Assembly: GCA_035551455.1 (NCBI GenBank)
Contig: DASZMZ010000142.1
Coordinates: forward strand, 31,238 to 95,237
Source of the DNA: Sulfopaludibacter sp035551455
GTDB lineage: Bacteria; Acidobacteriota; Terriglobia; Bryobacterales; Bryobacteraceae
Length of the DNA stretch: 64,000 nucleotides
Direction: 5' to 3'
The notes beneath the pieces were generated by a model. The model was given only the letters and a program-made list of their open reading frames with translations, had not been told where the DNA came from and searched no databases. Shown piece after piece: positions 25,693 to 34,355 of this stretch. The position numbers and the translations under genes are program-made. Within the stretch, counting starts at the first letter, position 1. Each line of letters starts with the position of its first letter.

Positions 25693-27458
25693 TTAAAGTT
25701 TTCCACCAACTCCAGATTAGTCTCATTCTGGTCCACCTTGGAATACAGAACGAACTTTCCGTCGGGCGAAATCGAATAGCCCTCGAAGCCATTCGTATTC
25801 TTAAACCGCACGACCGGCTGGCTCTTCTTGGCGGCGAAATCGTAACATACAACCACCAGCGCGCGGCCGCTGCGCGTGAATTCCAGATAGTAGACGCCTT
25901 TGGCAGTAGTCTGAATACCGTCCCACATCAAATCGTGTTCCGGCACGAAGGCCTCTTCGCCTTCTCCGCCCTCCGAGGGAGCGCGCCAGATGGAGCGGCG
26001 GCTGCGATAGTAGACATACTTTCCGTCGGCCGACTCGTGCGGGTCGTTCCCGCCGGCATGCATCTTGGTAATCTCCACGGGATTGGTCCCGTCTGCCGCC
26101 ACCTTCCAGATTTCCCCACCCATGCGCGACGAATAGTAGATCGCCTTGCCGTCGTGCGACCACGATGCGTCATTCGCGTCGGTCAGTACCCGCGTGGTCT
26201 TGCCGCCCGCCGCGGGTACGGTGAAGACCTCGGGACCGTTCTGTCCATGCGCCACCACCAGCAGCATTTTGCCATCCGGCGACCAGGCGGGCGAGGTCAT
26301 CCGCCTGCCCTCCAGTCGCGTGATCTGCGTCCGCGTTCCATCGGCCTCAGTGATCCAGATTTCCTGATCGCCGCTCTGGTCGGAGATGTCCGCCACGCGT
26401 TTTCCATCGGGCGAAAAGGCCGGGTTGCGTTCGCGCCCCGAGGAGCGGAGCAGCGGCCGTTCATGCTCCGGATCCAGCGCGCCAATCTGTGCGATCCAGA
26501 CCTCGGAAACCGAAGGGCTTTCCGTAAAAGCCAGGCGGCTGCCCTTCATCGCCACCGAGGGATAGGTGGCGTGATTGCCCGAAACCAGCAGATCGCGCGG
26601 ACTGCCGCCGTATGCCGGCACGCGCCACAAGCGCCAGCCCTGGCCGCGGTTGGACGAGTACATCAGGTCCTGACCGCCCGGATTCCAGGCGATCCCGCGA
26701 ATCCCGTTGCCGTCGAACGTCAACTGCCGGACCGCGCCGCCCTTCATATCGCACAGGTATATGTCGGACCGTTGGCTGTCCAATTTGCGGACGAAGGCGA
26801 TGCTCTTGCCATCCGGAGAAACGGCCGGATTCGTATCGCCGCGAGAGTCTTCGGCGGGCTTGGTGAGGGCCGTCAGAGCGCCGCCTTCCGCCGGAACCGT
26901 GGAGATGGCGGGCACGTGCTGATCTCCGGCGGGCGCCGAAACCACGAGCGTCTTGCCATCGCGGCTCCACGAGACGGACGGCGACACTTCCACGTCCTCA
27001 TCCTCGCTCGTTGGCGCGTCGAACTGCACCACCTTGCGTTCCGTGCCTCCGGCCGCAGCCACCACGATCACCTGCGCCTGATCCTCCACCAGACGGAGGA
27101 AGGCCAGACTGCCGCCGTCGGGCGACCAGACCGGTCCGATATCGCTGCCCTCGCCGTTGGTCACCTGCAGCGGCGTGCCGCCAACCACCGGCCGCACGTA
27201 AATGTGAAAAACGGCGTCCTTCGAGGAATCGTGTTCGCTATAAGCCACGCGGCTGCCATCCGGCGAAAAGGACGGGTAAGCGTGCGCGCCCGCTTCACTG
27301 GTCAGCGCGGTTTTCTTGATCTCCACGGCCGGACCGCCCGCCAACCGCCCCAGCAGGGTGACCACACCGCCAACGGCGCAGAGCGCGAACGCAAGCAAAA
27401 CCGCCGGGCGGCGGACCAGGGTGCCGGATGCCATATGCTTCGTATTATCCCTTTTCAT
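25689..27458 (-). CDS. TolB-like PD40 propeller protein with N-terminal anchor
   Basis: 589 residues. A transmembrane or signal helix (VLLAFALCAVGGVVTLLG) follows a short basic start, and the rest is a beta-propeller with repeated PSFSPDG, PVWSPDG and PAVSPDG blades. It matches the extracellular half of the kinase-propeller at 22655 but lacks a kinase domain. An internal ATG at 27434 is an alternative start. Function is unknown; a sensing or scaffold role is inferred from the kinase-linked homologue. It is coupled to the DUF2007 gene. Confidence 0.82.
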   Translation of the reverse strand: MKRDNTKHMASGTLVRRPAVLLAFALCAVGGVVTLLGRLAGGPAVEIKKTALTSEAGAHAYPSFSPDGSRVAYSEHDSSKDAVFHIYVRPVVGGTPLQVTNGEGSDIGPVWSPDGGSLAFLRLVEDQAQVIVVAAAGGTERKVVQFDAPTSEDEDVEVSPSVSWSRDGKTLVVSAPAGDQHVPAISTVPAEGGALTALTKPAEDSRGDTNPAVSPDGKSIAFVRKLDSQRSDIYLCDMKGGAVRQLTFDGNGIRGIAWNPGGQDLMYSSNRGQGWRLWRVPAYGGSPRDLLVSGNHATYPSVAMKGSRLAFTESPSVSEVWIAQIGALDPEHERPLLRSSGRERNPAFSPDGKRVADISDQSGDQEIWITEADGTRTQITRLEGRRMTSPAWSPDGKMLLVVAHGQNGPEVFTVPAAGGKTTRVLTDANDASWSHDGKAIYYSSRMGGEIWKVAADGTNPVEITKMHAGGNDPHESADGKYVYYRSRRSIWRAPSEGGEGEEAFVPEHDLMWDGIQTTAKGVYYLEFTRSGRALVVVCYDFAAKKSQPVVRFKNTNGFEGYSISPDGKFVLYSKVDQNETNLELVENFK

Positions 27459-27462
27459 GACG

Positions 27463-27572
27463 CCCAGGCGGCGTCCTTATTAGCAGGTAGCTCTTGAGGA
27501 TACGCAGCACGCCCCGCTGGTGTTCCGCGGATTTGCGCCGTCCGCCGCGCATCTGAGACACTGACACTTCAT
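27463..27572 (-). pseudogene. possible broken zinc-ribbon mini-gene
   Basis: From an ATG at 27572 the minus strand reads MKCQCLRCA, a CxCxxC cluster like the start of short rubredoxin-type zinc ribbons. The frame then degrades. A neighbouring frame continues as RILKSYLLIRTPPGR, resembling the usual CPxCKSxxWxTPxxR ending but with the cysteine pair lost. The call is tentative: the ATG overlaps the divergent start of the DUF3108 gene. Confidence 0.25.
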
Positions 27573-28305
27573 GCTCTTCAGGTTGATGGCGTTGGGCCTG
27601 GCCGTGTCGCCAATCGTTTTCGCGCAAAGCAACGCCCTACCGGCCAAGGAAACGCTCTACTACAACGTCGAGTGGCGGCTCATCACCGCCGGTAAAGCCA
27701 AGATCGAGTGGAGCGCCGCGCCCCGTTCCGGCTGGCATGTCAATCTCCACCTGGAATCGGCGGGACTGGTCTCCAAGCTCTTCCGCGTGGAGGACGATTA
27801 CGCCGCCAACCTAGGCCCGGGCGTCTGCGCCGAATCGTCGCAGTTCACCTCCAACGAGGGCAGCCGGCAGAGAGAGACGCGCATCACCTACGATGGCGCC
27901 AATCGGAAAGCCACCTACCTCGAGCGCGACCGGGTCAAGAACGCTGTGCTATTGCAGCGCGAAATAGAAATTCCCCCCTGCGTACACGACGTGCTCGGCG
28001 GCATGTTCTTCATGCGCACCCTGAATCTCGAGCCGGGACAAAGCACCACCATCCCGGTCACCGACGGCAAGAAAAGTGTGATGGCCAAAGTGGAGGCGCA
28101 GGCGCGCGAGGACGTGAAGACCCCCGAAGGCGTCTTCCACACCATTCGCTACGAAGCCTACCTGTTTAACGACGCCCTCTACCACCGTCCCGCCCACTTG
28201 AGCCTCTGGTTTACCGACGACCGCCGCCATCTTCCCGTGCAAATCCGTGTCCGCATGCAGATCACCATCGGCACCATCACGCTCCAACTCGAGAAACACG
28301 AATAG
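27571..28305 (+). CDS. DUF3108 domain-containing exported protein
   Basis: 244 residues. An N-terminal signal peptide (LMALGLAVSPIVFAQ) is followed by ETLYYNVEWRLITAGKAKIEW, the characteristic opening of DUF3108 proteins, which are beta-rich periplasmic proteins. Later conserved-looking segments are VLGGMFFMRTLNLEPGQ and WFTDDRRHLPVQIRVRM. Function is unknown. The gene is divergent from the propeller gene and ends just before a hairpin element. Confidence 0.8.
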   Translation: MLFRLMALGLAVSPIVFAQSNALPAKETLYYNVEWRLITAGKAKIEWSAAPRSGWHVNLHLESAGLVSKLFRVEDDYAANLGPGVCAESSQFTSNEGSRQRETRITYDGANRKATYLERDRVKNAVLLQREIEIPPCVHDVLGGMFFMRTLNLEPGQSTTIPVTDGKKSVMAKVEAQAREDVKTPEGVFHTIRYEAYLFNDALYHRPAHLSLWFTDDRRHLPVQIRVRMQITIGTITLQLEKHE

Positions 28306-28307
28306 CC

Positions 28308-28340
28308 GTAGGACAGGCCATCGCCTTCCGTCGCCTGTCC
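28308..28340. repeat. hairpin element, TCGCCTTTTG-loop family (copy 2)
   Basis: GGACAGGC at 28311-28318 pairs perfectly with GCCTGTCC at 28333-28340, with TCGCCTTCCG in the loop and GTA before it. The stem differs from the other copies in both arms together. It lies between convergent genes and could act as a bidirectional terminator. Confidence 0.65.
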
Positions 28341-28363
28341 ACAACCTTCGCCTTTCTCGGAAA

Positions 28364-28747
28364 TTAAGCGCCCATCGCGGCGAGTTGGCGGTCCATTTGT
28401 TGTGCGAAGAGATAGATGGTGAAGAGGGGCTTCGGCTCGCCTTTACCCCAGCGATTGACGGCCCATTTGGCGCGAATGAATTTTGCTTCAGGACGCTCCG
28501 AGAGGTCCAAAAGAATCTGGTACGTGCCGCAATAGAATTTCTGTGGGAATGACACCAGAGGCTTGGCTGCCCATGTGGTTCCGTCTTCGGAACCCCAAAT
28601 GGAGATGTCAAGGCTCTCCTGTTCAATGATGCGGGTGATACCGAGGGTGAGAATCAACGTACCACCCTGTTCGGTTCCTAAATTGATGGCGGGTCCGATC
28701 CCAGCTTCGCGGACCGTGGTCTCCGGTAGCAAAAACTCTGGCAACAT
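28364..28747 (-). CDS. hypothetical protein
   Basis: 127 residues without signal peptide or membrane segment. The composition is beta-rich in the first two thirds (LILTLGITRIIEQESLDISIW) and more helical near the end (FAQQMDRQLAAMGA). The SEDGTTW segment is reminiscent of a jelly-roll loop, but I recognise no family. It lies downstream of the aminotransferase gene on the same strand with a 34-base gap, so it may share its transcript. Confidence 0.55.
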   Translation of the reverse strand: MLPEFLLPETTVREAGIGPAINLGTEQGGTLILTLGITRIIEQESLDISIWGSEDGTTWAAKPLVSFPQKFYCGTYQILLDLSERPEAKFIRAKWAVNRWGKGEPKPLFTIYLFAQQMDRQLAAMGA

Positions 28748-28781
28748 ATAGTTCCGGCTCCGAGTGAATTTGAGCTTAATA

Positions 28782-29969
28782 CTATGTCTTAAGCTTTATT
28801 AATTGTCGCCTTGCTGCTTCCAGAGTCTCATATTTCTTGCAGAAACAAAAGCGGACTTTTTGCTTGCCGTCCCCGGAGTGCGAATAAAAGCTGGATCCGG
28901 GCACTGCCGCAACCCCCAAAGTTTCAATTAGATGACTGACAAACGCTACATCGTCAGGAAAGCCGAATGAGGTGACGTCCGTCATAACGTAATAAGCGCC
29001 ACGAGGCACGTGACAGTGAAATCCCGCACTTTCCAGCGACTCCACGATATGATCTCGTCTCGCGGCATATTCGGTGGATAGCTTCAGATAATAGTCGTCG
29101 CCCCAGCCGAGCGCCATCACTCCGGCAGCCTGCAGAGGGGCCGCCGCGCCCACGGTCAGGAAGTCGTGAACCTTGCGGATGGAATCGGTCAGATCGGGGG
29201 GCGCCAATACCCAGCCCACGCGCCATCCCGTCACCGAATAGGTCTTACTCATGCTGTTGACCAGGATCGAGCGCTCGCGCATGCCGGGCAGCGAGGCGAT
29301 CGGAATGTGGACGGCGCCATCGTACAGGATGTGCTCGTAGATCTCGTCGGTAATGGCCAGGGCGTCAAATTCCTGGCAGAGTTCGGCGATCAGCTTCAAT
29401 TCGGCCAGCCCAAAGACTTTACCGGTGGGATTATTCGGCGTATTGAGGACGATCGCCTTGGTGCGCGAATTGAAAGCGCGGCGCAATTCCTCCGGGTCGA
29501 AAGTCCAATCGGGACCGTAGAGTTTCACGAAGCGCCGTTCCGCGCCGCAGAGCTGCGTGTCGGGTCCGTAATTCTCGTAAAAGGGCTCAAAGAGAACCAC
29601 TTCGTCGCCGGGATTCAGGCAGGCGAGCATACTGGCCACCATGCCTTCGGTAGCGCCGCAGCAGACGGTAATCTCGCGCTCGGGGTCGAACTCCATGCCA
29701 TAGATGCGGGCATATTTCGCGGCGATGGCGTCGCGGAAGGGTTTGGCGCCCCAGGTGACGGCGTACTGATTGATGTCGGCGGCGATGGCGTCCGCTGCGG
29801 CCTGTTTGAGCGCCGCCGGGGCGGGGAAATCGGGGAAGCCCTGAGCCAGGTTGATGGCCCCGTGGCGCATGGCAAGGCGGGTCATTTCGCGGATCACCGA
29901 TTCGGTGAAGTTTTCAATTCGATGGCTGCGAAATCTCGCGCGCAAAGCGGTAACGGTGGATGACACCAT
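28782..29969 (-). CDS. class I/II pyridoxal-phosphate aminotransferase
   Basis: 395 residues. The PLP-binding lysine is K242 in SMSKTYSVTGWRVG; NNPTGKVF and ITDEIYEHILYDG are the other hallmark segments. The N-terminal LAQGFPDFPAP and overall pattern fit the methionine/kynurenine-type aminotransferase branch (YbdL-like). The exact amino donor is not certain. It is probably cytoplasmic, with roles in amino-acid salvage or catabolism. Confidence 0.9.
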   Translation of the reverse strand: MVSSTVTALRARFRSHRIENFTESVIREMTRLAMRHGAINLAQGFPDFPAPAALKQAAADAIAADINQYAVTWGAKPFRDAIAAKYARIYGMEFDPEREITVCCGATEGMVASMLACLNPGDEVVLFEPFYENYGPDTQLCGAERRFVKLYGPDWTFDPEELRRAFNSRTKAIVLNTPNNPTGKVFGLAELKLIAELCQEFDALAITDEIYEHILYDGAVHIPIASLPGMRERSILVNSMSKTYSVTGWRVGWVLAPPDLTDSIRKVHDFLTVGAAAPLQAAGVMALGWGDDYYLKLSTEYAARRDHIVESLESAGFHCHVPRGAYYVMTDVTSFGFPDDVAFVSHLIETLGVAAVPGSSFYSHSGDGKQKVRFCFCKKYETLEAARRQLIKLKT

Positions 29970-30137
29970 TCGAGATTATTGGAAAAGGTGGGCTTCTGTA
30001 AAGTCCGGTGGGCCCATTCGGTGTCGCCGCCGTTTGGGCCCTAAGTAGTAGAAAGGAACGTTAGGCCAAAACTATCAGCGCGCCCGGCCTGTTCACAAGT
30101 CGACATAGGTTAACGAAGGTTTACTATCCGGTCAGCC

Positions 30138-30159
30138 GGCCAGAATCAACACTCTGGCC
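30138..30159 (+). promoter_or_regulatory. leader hairpin before pseudopilin gene
   Basis: GGCCAGA at 30138-30144 pairs with TCTGGCC at 30153-30159, ending 15 bases before the pseudopilin ATG. It may affect translation, since no clear Shine-Dalgarno sequence is present. Confidence 0.35.
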
Positions 30160-30174
30160 CCGTTATCCGTCAAA

Positions 30175-30576
30175 ATGAATATAGGCATGCGTCGGCAGCG
30201 CGGATTCACTCTCGTCGAATTGATGGTGGTGGTGACGATTATCGTCATCCTCCTGACCATGGCGATTCCGATGTATACCAAGCAGACCACCCGCTCCCGC
30301 GAGGCGGTCCTGAAGAGCAATCTCTTCAGCATGCGGATGGCGATCCAGCAGTACATCTACGATCACCAGGCCGCGCCCCACGGGCTGGACGATCTGGTTT
30401 CGGCAGGCTATCTCAAAGAGATACCGGTTGATCCCATCACCGGCCTATACAACTCCTGGAAGCCGGTGCCCGAAGATTCCGCCAACGCCATGGATACTAA
30501 CAATCCCGGAATCGGCGACGTTCACAGCGGCTCCACCAAAATCGGTCTGGACGGTACCCACATCTCCGAGTGGTAA
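30175..30576 (+). CDS. type II secretion-like pseudopilin (GspG-like)
   Basis: 133 residues. The prepilin cleavage site is RQRG|FTLVE (G10/F11, with E15 at position +5), followed by a hydrophobic helix to about residue 30. The C-terminal globular region with YLKEIPVDPITG matches the major pseudopilin GspG. It would be processed by prepilin peptidase and assembled into a periplasmic pseudopilus. No other secretion gene is in the window, so it is an orphan here. A start at 30187 (MRRQRG) is also possible. Confidence 0.85.
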   Translation: MNIGMRRQRGFTLVELMVVVTIIVILLTMAIPMYTKQTTRSREAVLKSNLFSMRMAIQQYIYDHQAAPHGLDDLVSAGYLKEIPVDPITGLYNSWKPVPEDSANAMDTNNPGIGDVHSGSTKIGLDGTHISEW

Positions 30577-30599
30577 GGTAGCGTTCACCCGCCACCCCC

Positions 30600-31493
30600 T
30601 CAGTGCGTCATCGAGTAAATAATGTAATTCACTCCGATGCGGATGCCCAGGGCGGCGTAGTGTGCCGGGTACGTGGGGGCGTCAGCCCATTCCCAGGAAT
30701 CGCCGATGTCCGACTGGAAGGTGATGGCCACCATGATGCGGCCGTGATCGTCATAGATGCCGCGCCAGTGGTCGGGGCAGTTCTCGCACTTCCAACTGCG
30801 GCCGGCGCGCACCGAGCCCTGACTGGCCACCTGATACCGATCGTCCAGATCGTACACCGTGTGGAAAATCTGCTCCTTGTTATCCAACTCCACCACGTCG
30901 CGGTCCGGGAAGACTTTCTTCATGCTGGCCATGAAAACCTCCCACTCGCCTTCGCCCCAGAAATCGTCCGCCATGAAGAAGCCGCCGCGCAGCAGGTATT
31001 CGCGCATGCTCTTCGCCTGCGCATCGGTAAGCTGCCAGTGGCCCGTCTGGACGGCGTATAGCCACGGCCAGTCGTACACGCTGCCGTCGTTGAGGTTGAC
31101 CGGCTGTTCCACGGAGCGCACATGAATGCGTGTGAGGCGGCGGACGGCCTGCACAAAGTGCCGGTCGGCGCGCGGATAATCCTGAGTCCAGATGGTGTTG
31201 CCCTCCGTCCAGTCTCCGTTGCCGCGCATCCCGCGGAAGCCGTAGCCGCGCCCGTACCGGCCGCCGGGGGCCGGAGGATACATCAATCGCGCGAAGGTCC
31301 ACTCTGTCTTCTCCTGCCAGTCGGGGGGCAGGGGAATGTCGCCCAGGCGATACTCGACGCCGGGGTACTCGCGGAAGGGCTGTTGAAAGGCGTAAAGACT
31401 ACCCAGCAGGACGGTGCCGATCGCCAAAACCCAGCGGAGCGTCAATGGAATACCCTGCGTTGAGAATATCACGCGCTCATTCTGCACTACCAT
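30600..31493 (-). CDS. DUF4159 domain-containing protein
   Basis: 297 residues with an N-terminal hydrophobic helix (LRWVLAIGTVLLGSLYAF). The body contains WTFARLMYPP, LRGGFFMADDFWG and the HTVYDLDDRYQV region, which is how DUF4159 proteins look: a flavodoxin/GATase-like fold predicted to be periplasmic. In other bacteria these sit near MoxR/VWA genes; here they are absent. It is divergent from soxC with 15 bases between the starts. Confidence 0.78.
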   Translation of the reverse strand: MVVQNERVIFSTQGIPLTLRWVLAIGTVLLGSLYAFQQPFREYPGVEYRLGDIPLPPDWQEKTEWTFARLMYPPAPGGRYGRGYGFRGMRGNGDWTEGNTIWTQDYPRADRHFVQAVRRLTRIHVRSVEQPVNLNDGSVYDWPWLYAVQTGHWQLTDAQAKSMREYLLRGGFFMADDFWGEGEWEVFMASMKKVFPDRDVVELDNKEQIFHTVYDLDDRYQVASQGSVRAGRSWKCENCPDHWRGIYDDHGRIMVAITFQSDIGDSWEWADAPTYPAHYAALGIRIGVNYIIYSMTH

Positions 31494-31508
31494 GTCTCAA
31501 GGACTCCT

Positions 31509-32702
31509 ATGACACTTCCACGAAGGCGCTGGCTCGGTGCTTCGGCGCTCAGCGCTCTGTTGGCGGCCTGTAAGCGCGGCGCGCCGGTGCCCGAGGCGGG
31601 TCCCAGCCTCCTCGGCGCTACGGTGCGCGCGTACGGCGAACGTTCACCGTTTGAAACCGCCAAGCGCAGCCTCGACGAGGACCGCTTCCTCGAAGCCTCG
31701 CAGACCCGCACTCCTCTCGGCGAGTCGGTGGGCATCCTCACGCCCTCCTCGCTGCACTACGAGCGCCACCACTCGGGAGTGCCGCGGATCGATCCGGCGC
31801 AGCACCGCCTGCTGATCCACGGCATGGTGGAGCGGCCGATCGTTTTCACCGTCGAAGACCTCCGCCGTCTGCCTTCCGTCTCGCGCATACACTTTCTGGA
31901 GTGCTCGGGAAATACCGGCGTCGAGTGGGCCGCCAAGCCCGCTCCCACCGCGCAGATGAGTCACGGACTCGCCAGTTGCAGCGAGTGGACCGGCGTGCCC
32001 CTCGCGCTGCTGCTGGCCGAAGCGGGCGTGCAACCCGGCGCGAAGTGGATTGTCGCCGAGGGCGCCGACGCCTGCAAGATGCAGCGCAGCCTGCCCCTCG
32101 CCAAGGCCATGGACGACATGCTGGTCGCCTGGGGTCAGAACGGCGAACCCTTGCGGCCGGAGCAGGGCTATCCGCTGCGCCTCTTCGTGCCCGGATGGGA
32201 GGGCAACGTGAGCGTGAAGTGGCTGCGCCGCATCCTGGTGGCCGCCGAACCTACCATGGCGCGCGACGAGACCGCGAAGTATACCGACCTGATGGCCGAC
32301 GGCACCGCCCGCATGTTCACCTTCGCCATGGAAGCCAAGTCACTGATCACCTACCCCTCGGGCGGTCAGCGGATCAAGCCGGGCTTCTGCGAAATTACCG
32401 GCCTCGCCTGGTCGGGTGCCGGACTCATTCGCCGTGTCGAGGTCTCCACCGATGGCGGCGCCTCCTGGCTGGACGCGTCCCTGCAGCAGCCCGTACTGCC
32501 GAAGGCTTTCACGCGCTTCCGGCTGCCGTGGAAATGGCAGGGAGGCGAGAGCACGGTCCAGTCGCGGTGTACTGACGAAACGGGCTACGTGCAGCCTTCG
32601 CGCGACGCGCTCGAAACCGTGCGCGGCGCTAAGTCGACGTACCACTACAACGGCGTGAAGTCGTGGAAGATTGCCGCCGATGGGAGCGTCTCGCATGTCT
32701 AG
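31509..32702 (+). CDS. soxC: SoxC-like sulfite/sulfane dehydrogenase, molybdopterin subunit
   Basis: 397 residues. A twin-arginine signal (PRRRWLGASALSALLAAC) predicts Tat export with cofactor inserted. The molybdenum-ligating cysteine is C132 in HFLECSGNTG, and a C-terminal dimerisation domain begins near residue 285. It belongs to the sulfite-oxidase family; SoxC with SoxD removes electrons from protein-bound sulfane sulfur. The next gene is a c-type cytochrome overlapping by 8 bases, the SoxCD arrangement. SoxXYZAB are not in the window, so the true substrate is uncertain. Confidence 0.82.
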   Translation: MTLPRRRWLGASALSALLAACKRGAPVPEAGPSLLGATVRAYGERSPFETAKRSLDEDRFLEASQTRTPLGESVGILTPSSLHYERHHSGVPRIDPAQHRLLIHGMVERPIVFTVEDLRRLPSVSRIHFLECSGNTGVEWAAKPAPTAQMSHGLASCSEWTGVPLALLLAEAGVQPGAKWIVAEGADACKMQRSLPLAKAMDDMLVAWGQNGEPLRPEQGYPLRLFVPGWEGNVSVKWLRRILVAAEPTMARDETAKYTDLMADGTARMFTFAMEAKSLITYPSGGQRIKPGFCEITGLAWSGAGLIRRVEVSTDGGASWLDASLQQPVLPKAFTRFRLPWKWQGGESTVQSRCTDETGYVQPSRDALETVRGAKSTYHYNGVKSWKIAADGSVSHV

Positions 32703-33222
32703 GTGGCTGCTGCTATTGTGGACGGCCGGCGCACTGGCGCAATCGCCGAAGTACGGTGTGGGCCGCGCGCCCTCGCTCGACGAAATCCGCCAGTGGGATA
32801 TTTCGGTGCAGCCCGATGGGAAGGGGCTGCCGCCGGGAACCGGGTCGGCGGTGGAAGGCAAGGAGATCTATACCAATCGTTGTTTGAAGTGCCACGGCTC
32901 AGTCGGGCAGGGCCGCGACAGTGTGCCGCTGGTGGGCGGCCGCGGCACCCTGGCAAGCGACAAGCCGCTCAAGACTGTGGAGAGTTACTGGCCGTATGCC
33001 ACCACCGTCTTCGACTTCGTCCGCCGCGCCATGCCGTTCGACCGGCCAGGGACCCTGACCACGAATCAGGTCTATGCGGTGACCGCGTACGTGCTCTCCC
33101 TGGCGAAGATCGTCCCCGAAAATGCCGTGCTCGACGCGGCCACGCTCCCCAGAATCCGCATGCCGAACCGCGACGGCTTCGTACCCGATCCTCGTCCCGA
33201 CGTGAAGAATCCGAAACGCTAG
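32695..33222 (+). CDS. soxD: SoxD-like c-type cytochrome
   Basis: 175 residues from the ATG at 32695, which opens a signal peptide (MSRWLLLLWTAGALAQ) and overlaps the soxC stop. One haem site, C63-x-x-C66-H67 in CLKCHG, is followed by RRAMPFDRPGTL, a likely methionine ligand. It is the expected electron acceptor for the molybdenum subunit encoded just before. It is shorter than the two-haem SoxD of classical Sox clusters and could equally be called a SorB-like cytochrome. Confidence 0.78.
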   Translation: MSRWLLLLWTAGALAQSPKYGVGRAPSLDEIRQWDISVQPDGKGLPPGTGSAVEGKEIYTNRCLKCHGSVGQGRDSVPLVGGRGTLASDKPLKTVESYWPYATTVFDFVRRAMPFDRPGTLTTNQVYAVTAYVLSLAKIVPENAVLDAATLPRIRMPNRDGFVPDPRPDVKNPKR

Positions 33223-33264
33223 GCGCTTACACCCTTAATTCTCCTACCATTCACGTGCACGCGC

Positions 33265-33308
33265 ATTCTGACTCCTGACTTCTGACTCCTGTCTCCTGAC
33301 TTCTGCCT
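33265..33308. repeat. degenerate heptamer array (TCTGACT/CCTGACT)
   Basis: Six consecutive heptamers, TCTGACT, CCTGACT, TCTGACT, CCTGTCT, CCTGACT and TCTGCCT, run between soxD and the pip gene. The same heptamers build the arms of the repeat at 11863-12017. Confidence 0.75.
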
Positions 33309-33351
33309 CCCAAATCCCGCAGGGATTTCAAGGGCGGAGCCCTTGGCTAGG
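33307..33351. repeat. double-hairpin element (copy A)
   Basis: Two adjacent 7-base stems: AAATCCC GCA GGGATTT, then CAAGGGC GGA GCCCTTG, ending GGCTAG. A second copy with small changes is at 63138-63180. This copy lies directly before the pip promoter box. Confidence 0.75.
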
Positions 33352-33354
33352 AGT

Positions 33355-33360
33355 TATACT
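33355..33360 (+). promoter_or_regulatory. candidate -10 box of pip
   Basis: TATACT ends seven bases before the ATG at 33368, with the double-hairpin element occupying the -35 region. There is no Shine-Dalgarno sequence, suggesting a leaderless or very short leader transcript. Confidence 0.4.
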
Positions 33361-33367
33361 GCTCGCG

Positions 33368-34342
33368 ATGCCTAATGTATCGATCATGAAGGATCCCGTA
33401 ACCTGGCTCTATCCGCCCGTCGAGCCCTACAGCACGGGACGGCTGCAGGTTTCGCCGGTCCACGAGCTTTACTACGAGGAAAGCGGCAATCCCGCGGGCA
33501 AGCCCGTCGTGTTTCTGCACGGCGGACCCGGCGGCGGCTCCGACCCCAAGCAGCGCCGCTTCTTCCATCCCGAGAAGTACCGCATCGTCAATTTCGATCA
33601 GCGCGGCTGCGGCAAGAGCACGCCGTACGCTTCGCTCGAAGCCAACACCACCTGGGACCTGGTCAGCGATATCGAAAAGCTCCGCCAGCATCTGGGCATA
33701 GAGCGGTGGCAGGTATTCGGCGGCTCGTGGGGCTCCACGCTGGCGCTGGCCTATGCCGAAACGCATCCCGAGCGCACCACCGAACTGGTGCTCCGCGGCA
33801 TCTTCCTGCTGCGCAAACAGGAGATCGACTGGTTTTATCAGCGCGGCGCGTCCGTGCTTTACCCGGATGCCTGGGAGCCTTACCTGGCGCACATTCCCGA
33901 AAGTGAGCGCGGCGATCTGCTCTCGGCCTACTACCGCCGGTTGACCAGCGACGACGCCGCGGTGCGCCTGGCGGCGGCCAAAGTCTGGAGCGGCTGGGAA
34001 GGCGCCACCTCCAAGTTGCTGCCCGACCCGGCCTTCACCGGCCACTATGAAGAGGATGAATTCGCGCTCGCCTTCGCCCGCATTGAGGCGCACTACTTCT
34101 ACCACAAGGGCTTCTTCGAGACCGACGATCAGTTGCTGGTGAACGCCTCGCGAATCCGCGCCATACCGGCAGTCATTGTGCAGGGCAGGTACGACGTGGT
34201 GTGTCCCATGGAGAGTGCCTGGGCGCTGCACCGTGCCTGGCCGGAAGCCGAACTCATCATCACGCCGGACAGCGGCCACAGCGCTTTTGAAGCACCTAAC
34301 AGCCGCGCGCTGGTAGCCGCCGCCGACAGGTTCGCAAGATAA
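33368..34342 (+). CDS. pip: proline iminopeptidase
   Basis: 324 residues, alpha/beta-hydrolase of family S33 that removes N-terminal proline from peptides. Signatures: oxyanion HGGPGGG, DQRGCGKS, the nucleophile S120 in GGSWGS, and the C-terminal histidine in DSGHSAFE. The length matches the family. There is no signal peptide, so it is cytoplasmic. An internal ATG at 33386 (MKDPVTWLYPP) would also fit the family start. It is a single gene ending in a hairpin shared with the convergent Spy-like gene. Confidence 0.95.
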   Translation: MPNVSIMKDPVTWLYPPVEPYSTGRLQVSPVHELYYEESGNPAGKPVVFLHGGPGGGSDPKQRRFFHPEKYRIVNFDQRGCGKSTPYASLEANTTWDLVSDIEKLRQHLGIERWQVFGGSWGSTLALAYAETHPERTTELVLRGIFLLRKQEIDWFYQRGASVLYPDAWEPYLAHIPESERGDLLSAYYRRLTSDDAAVRLAAAKVWSGWEGATSKLLPDPAFTGHYEEDEFALAFARIEAHYFYHKGFFETDDQLLVNASRIRAIPAVIVQGRYDVVCPMESAWALHRAWPEAELIITPDSGHSAFEAPNSRALVAAADRFAR

Positions 34343-34355
34343 TTGGAGTGGGTCG

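Noticed and set aside
25935..27497. 520-codon plus-strand frame opposite the propeller gene
   Set aside because: Antisense of repeated SPDG blades, which explains its periodicity; no start signal.
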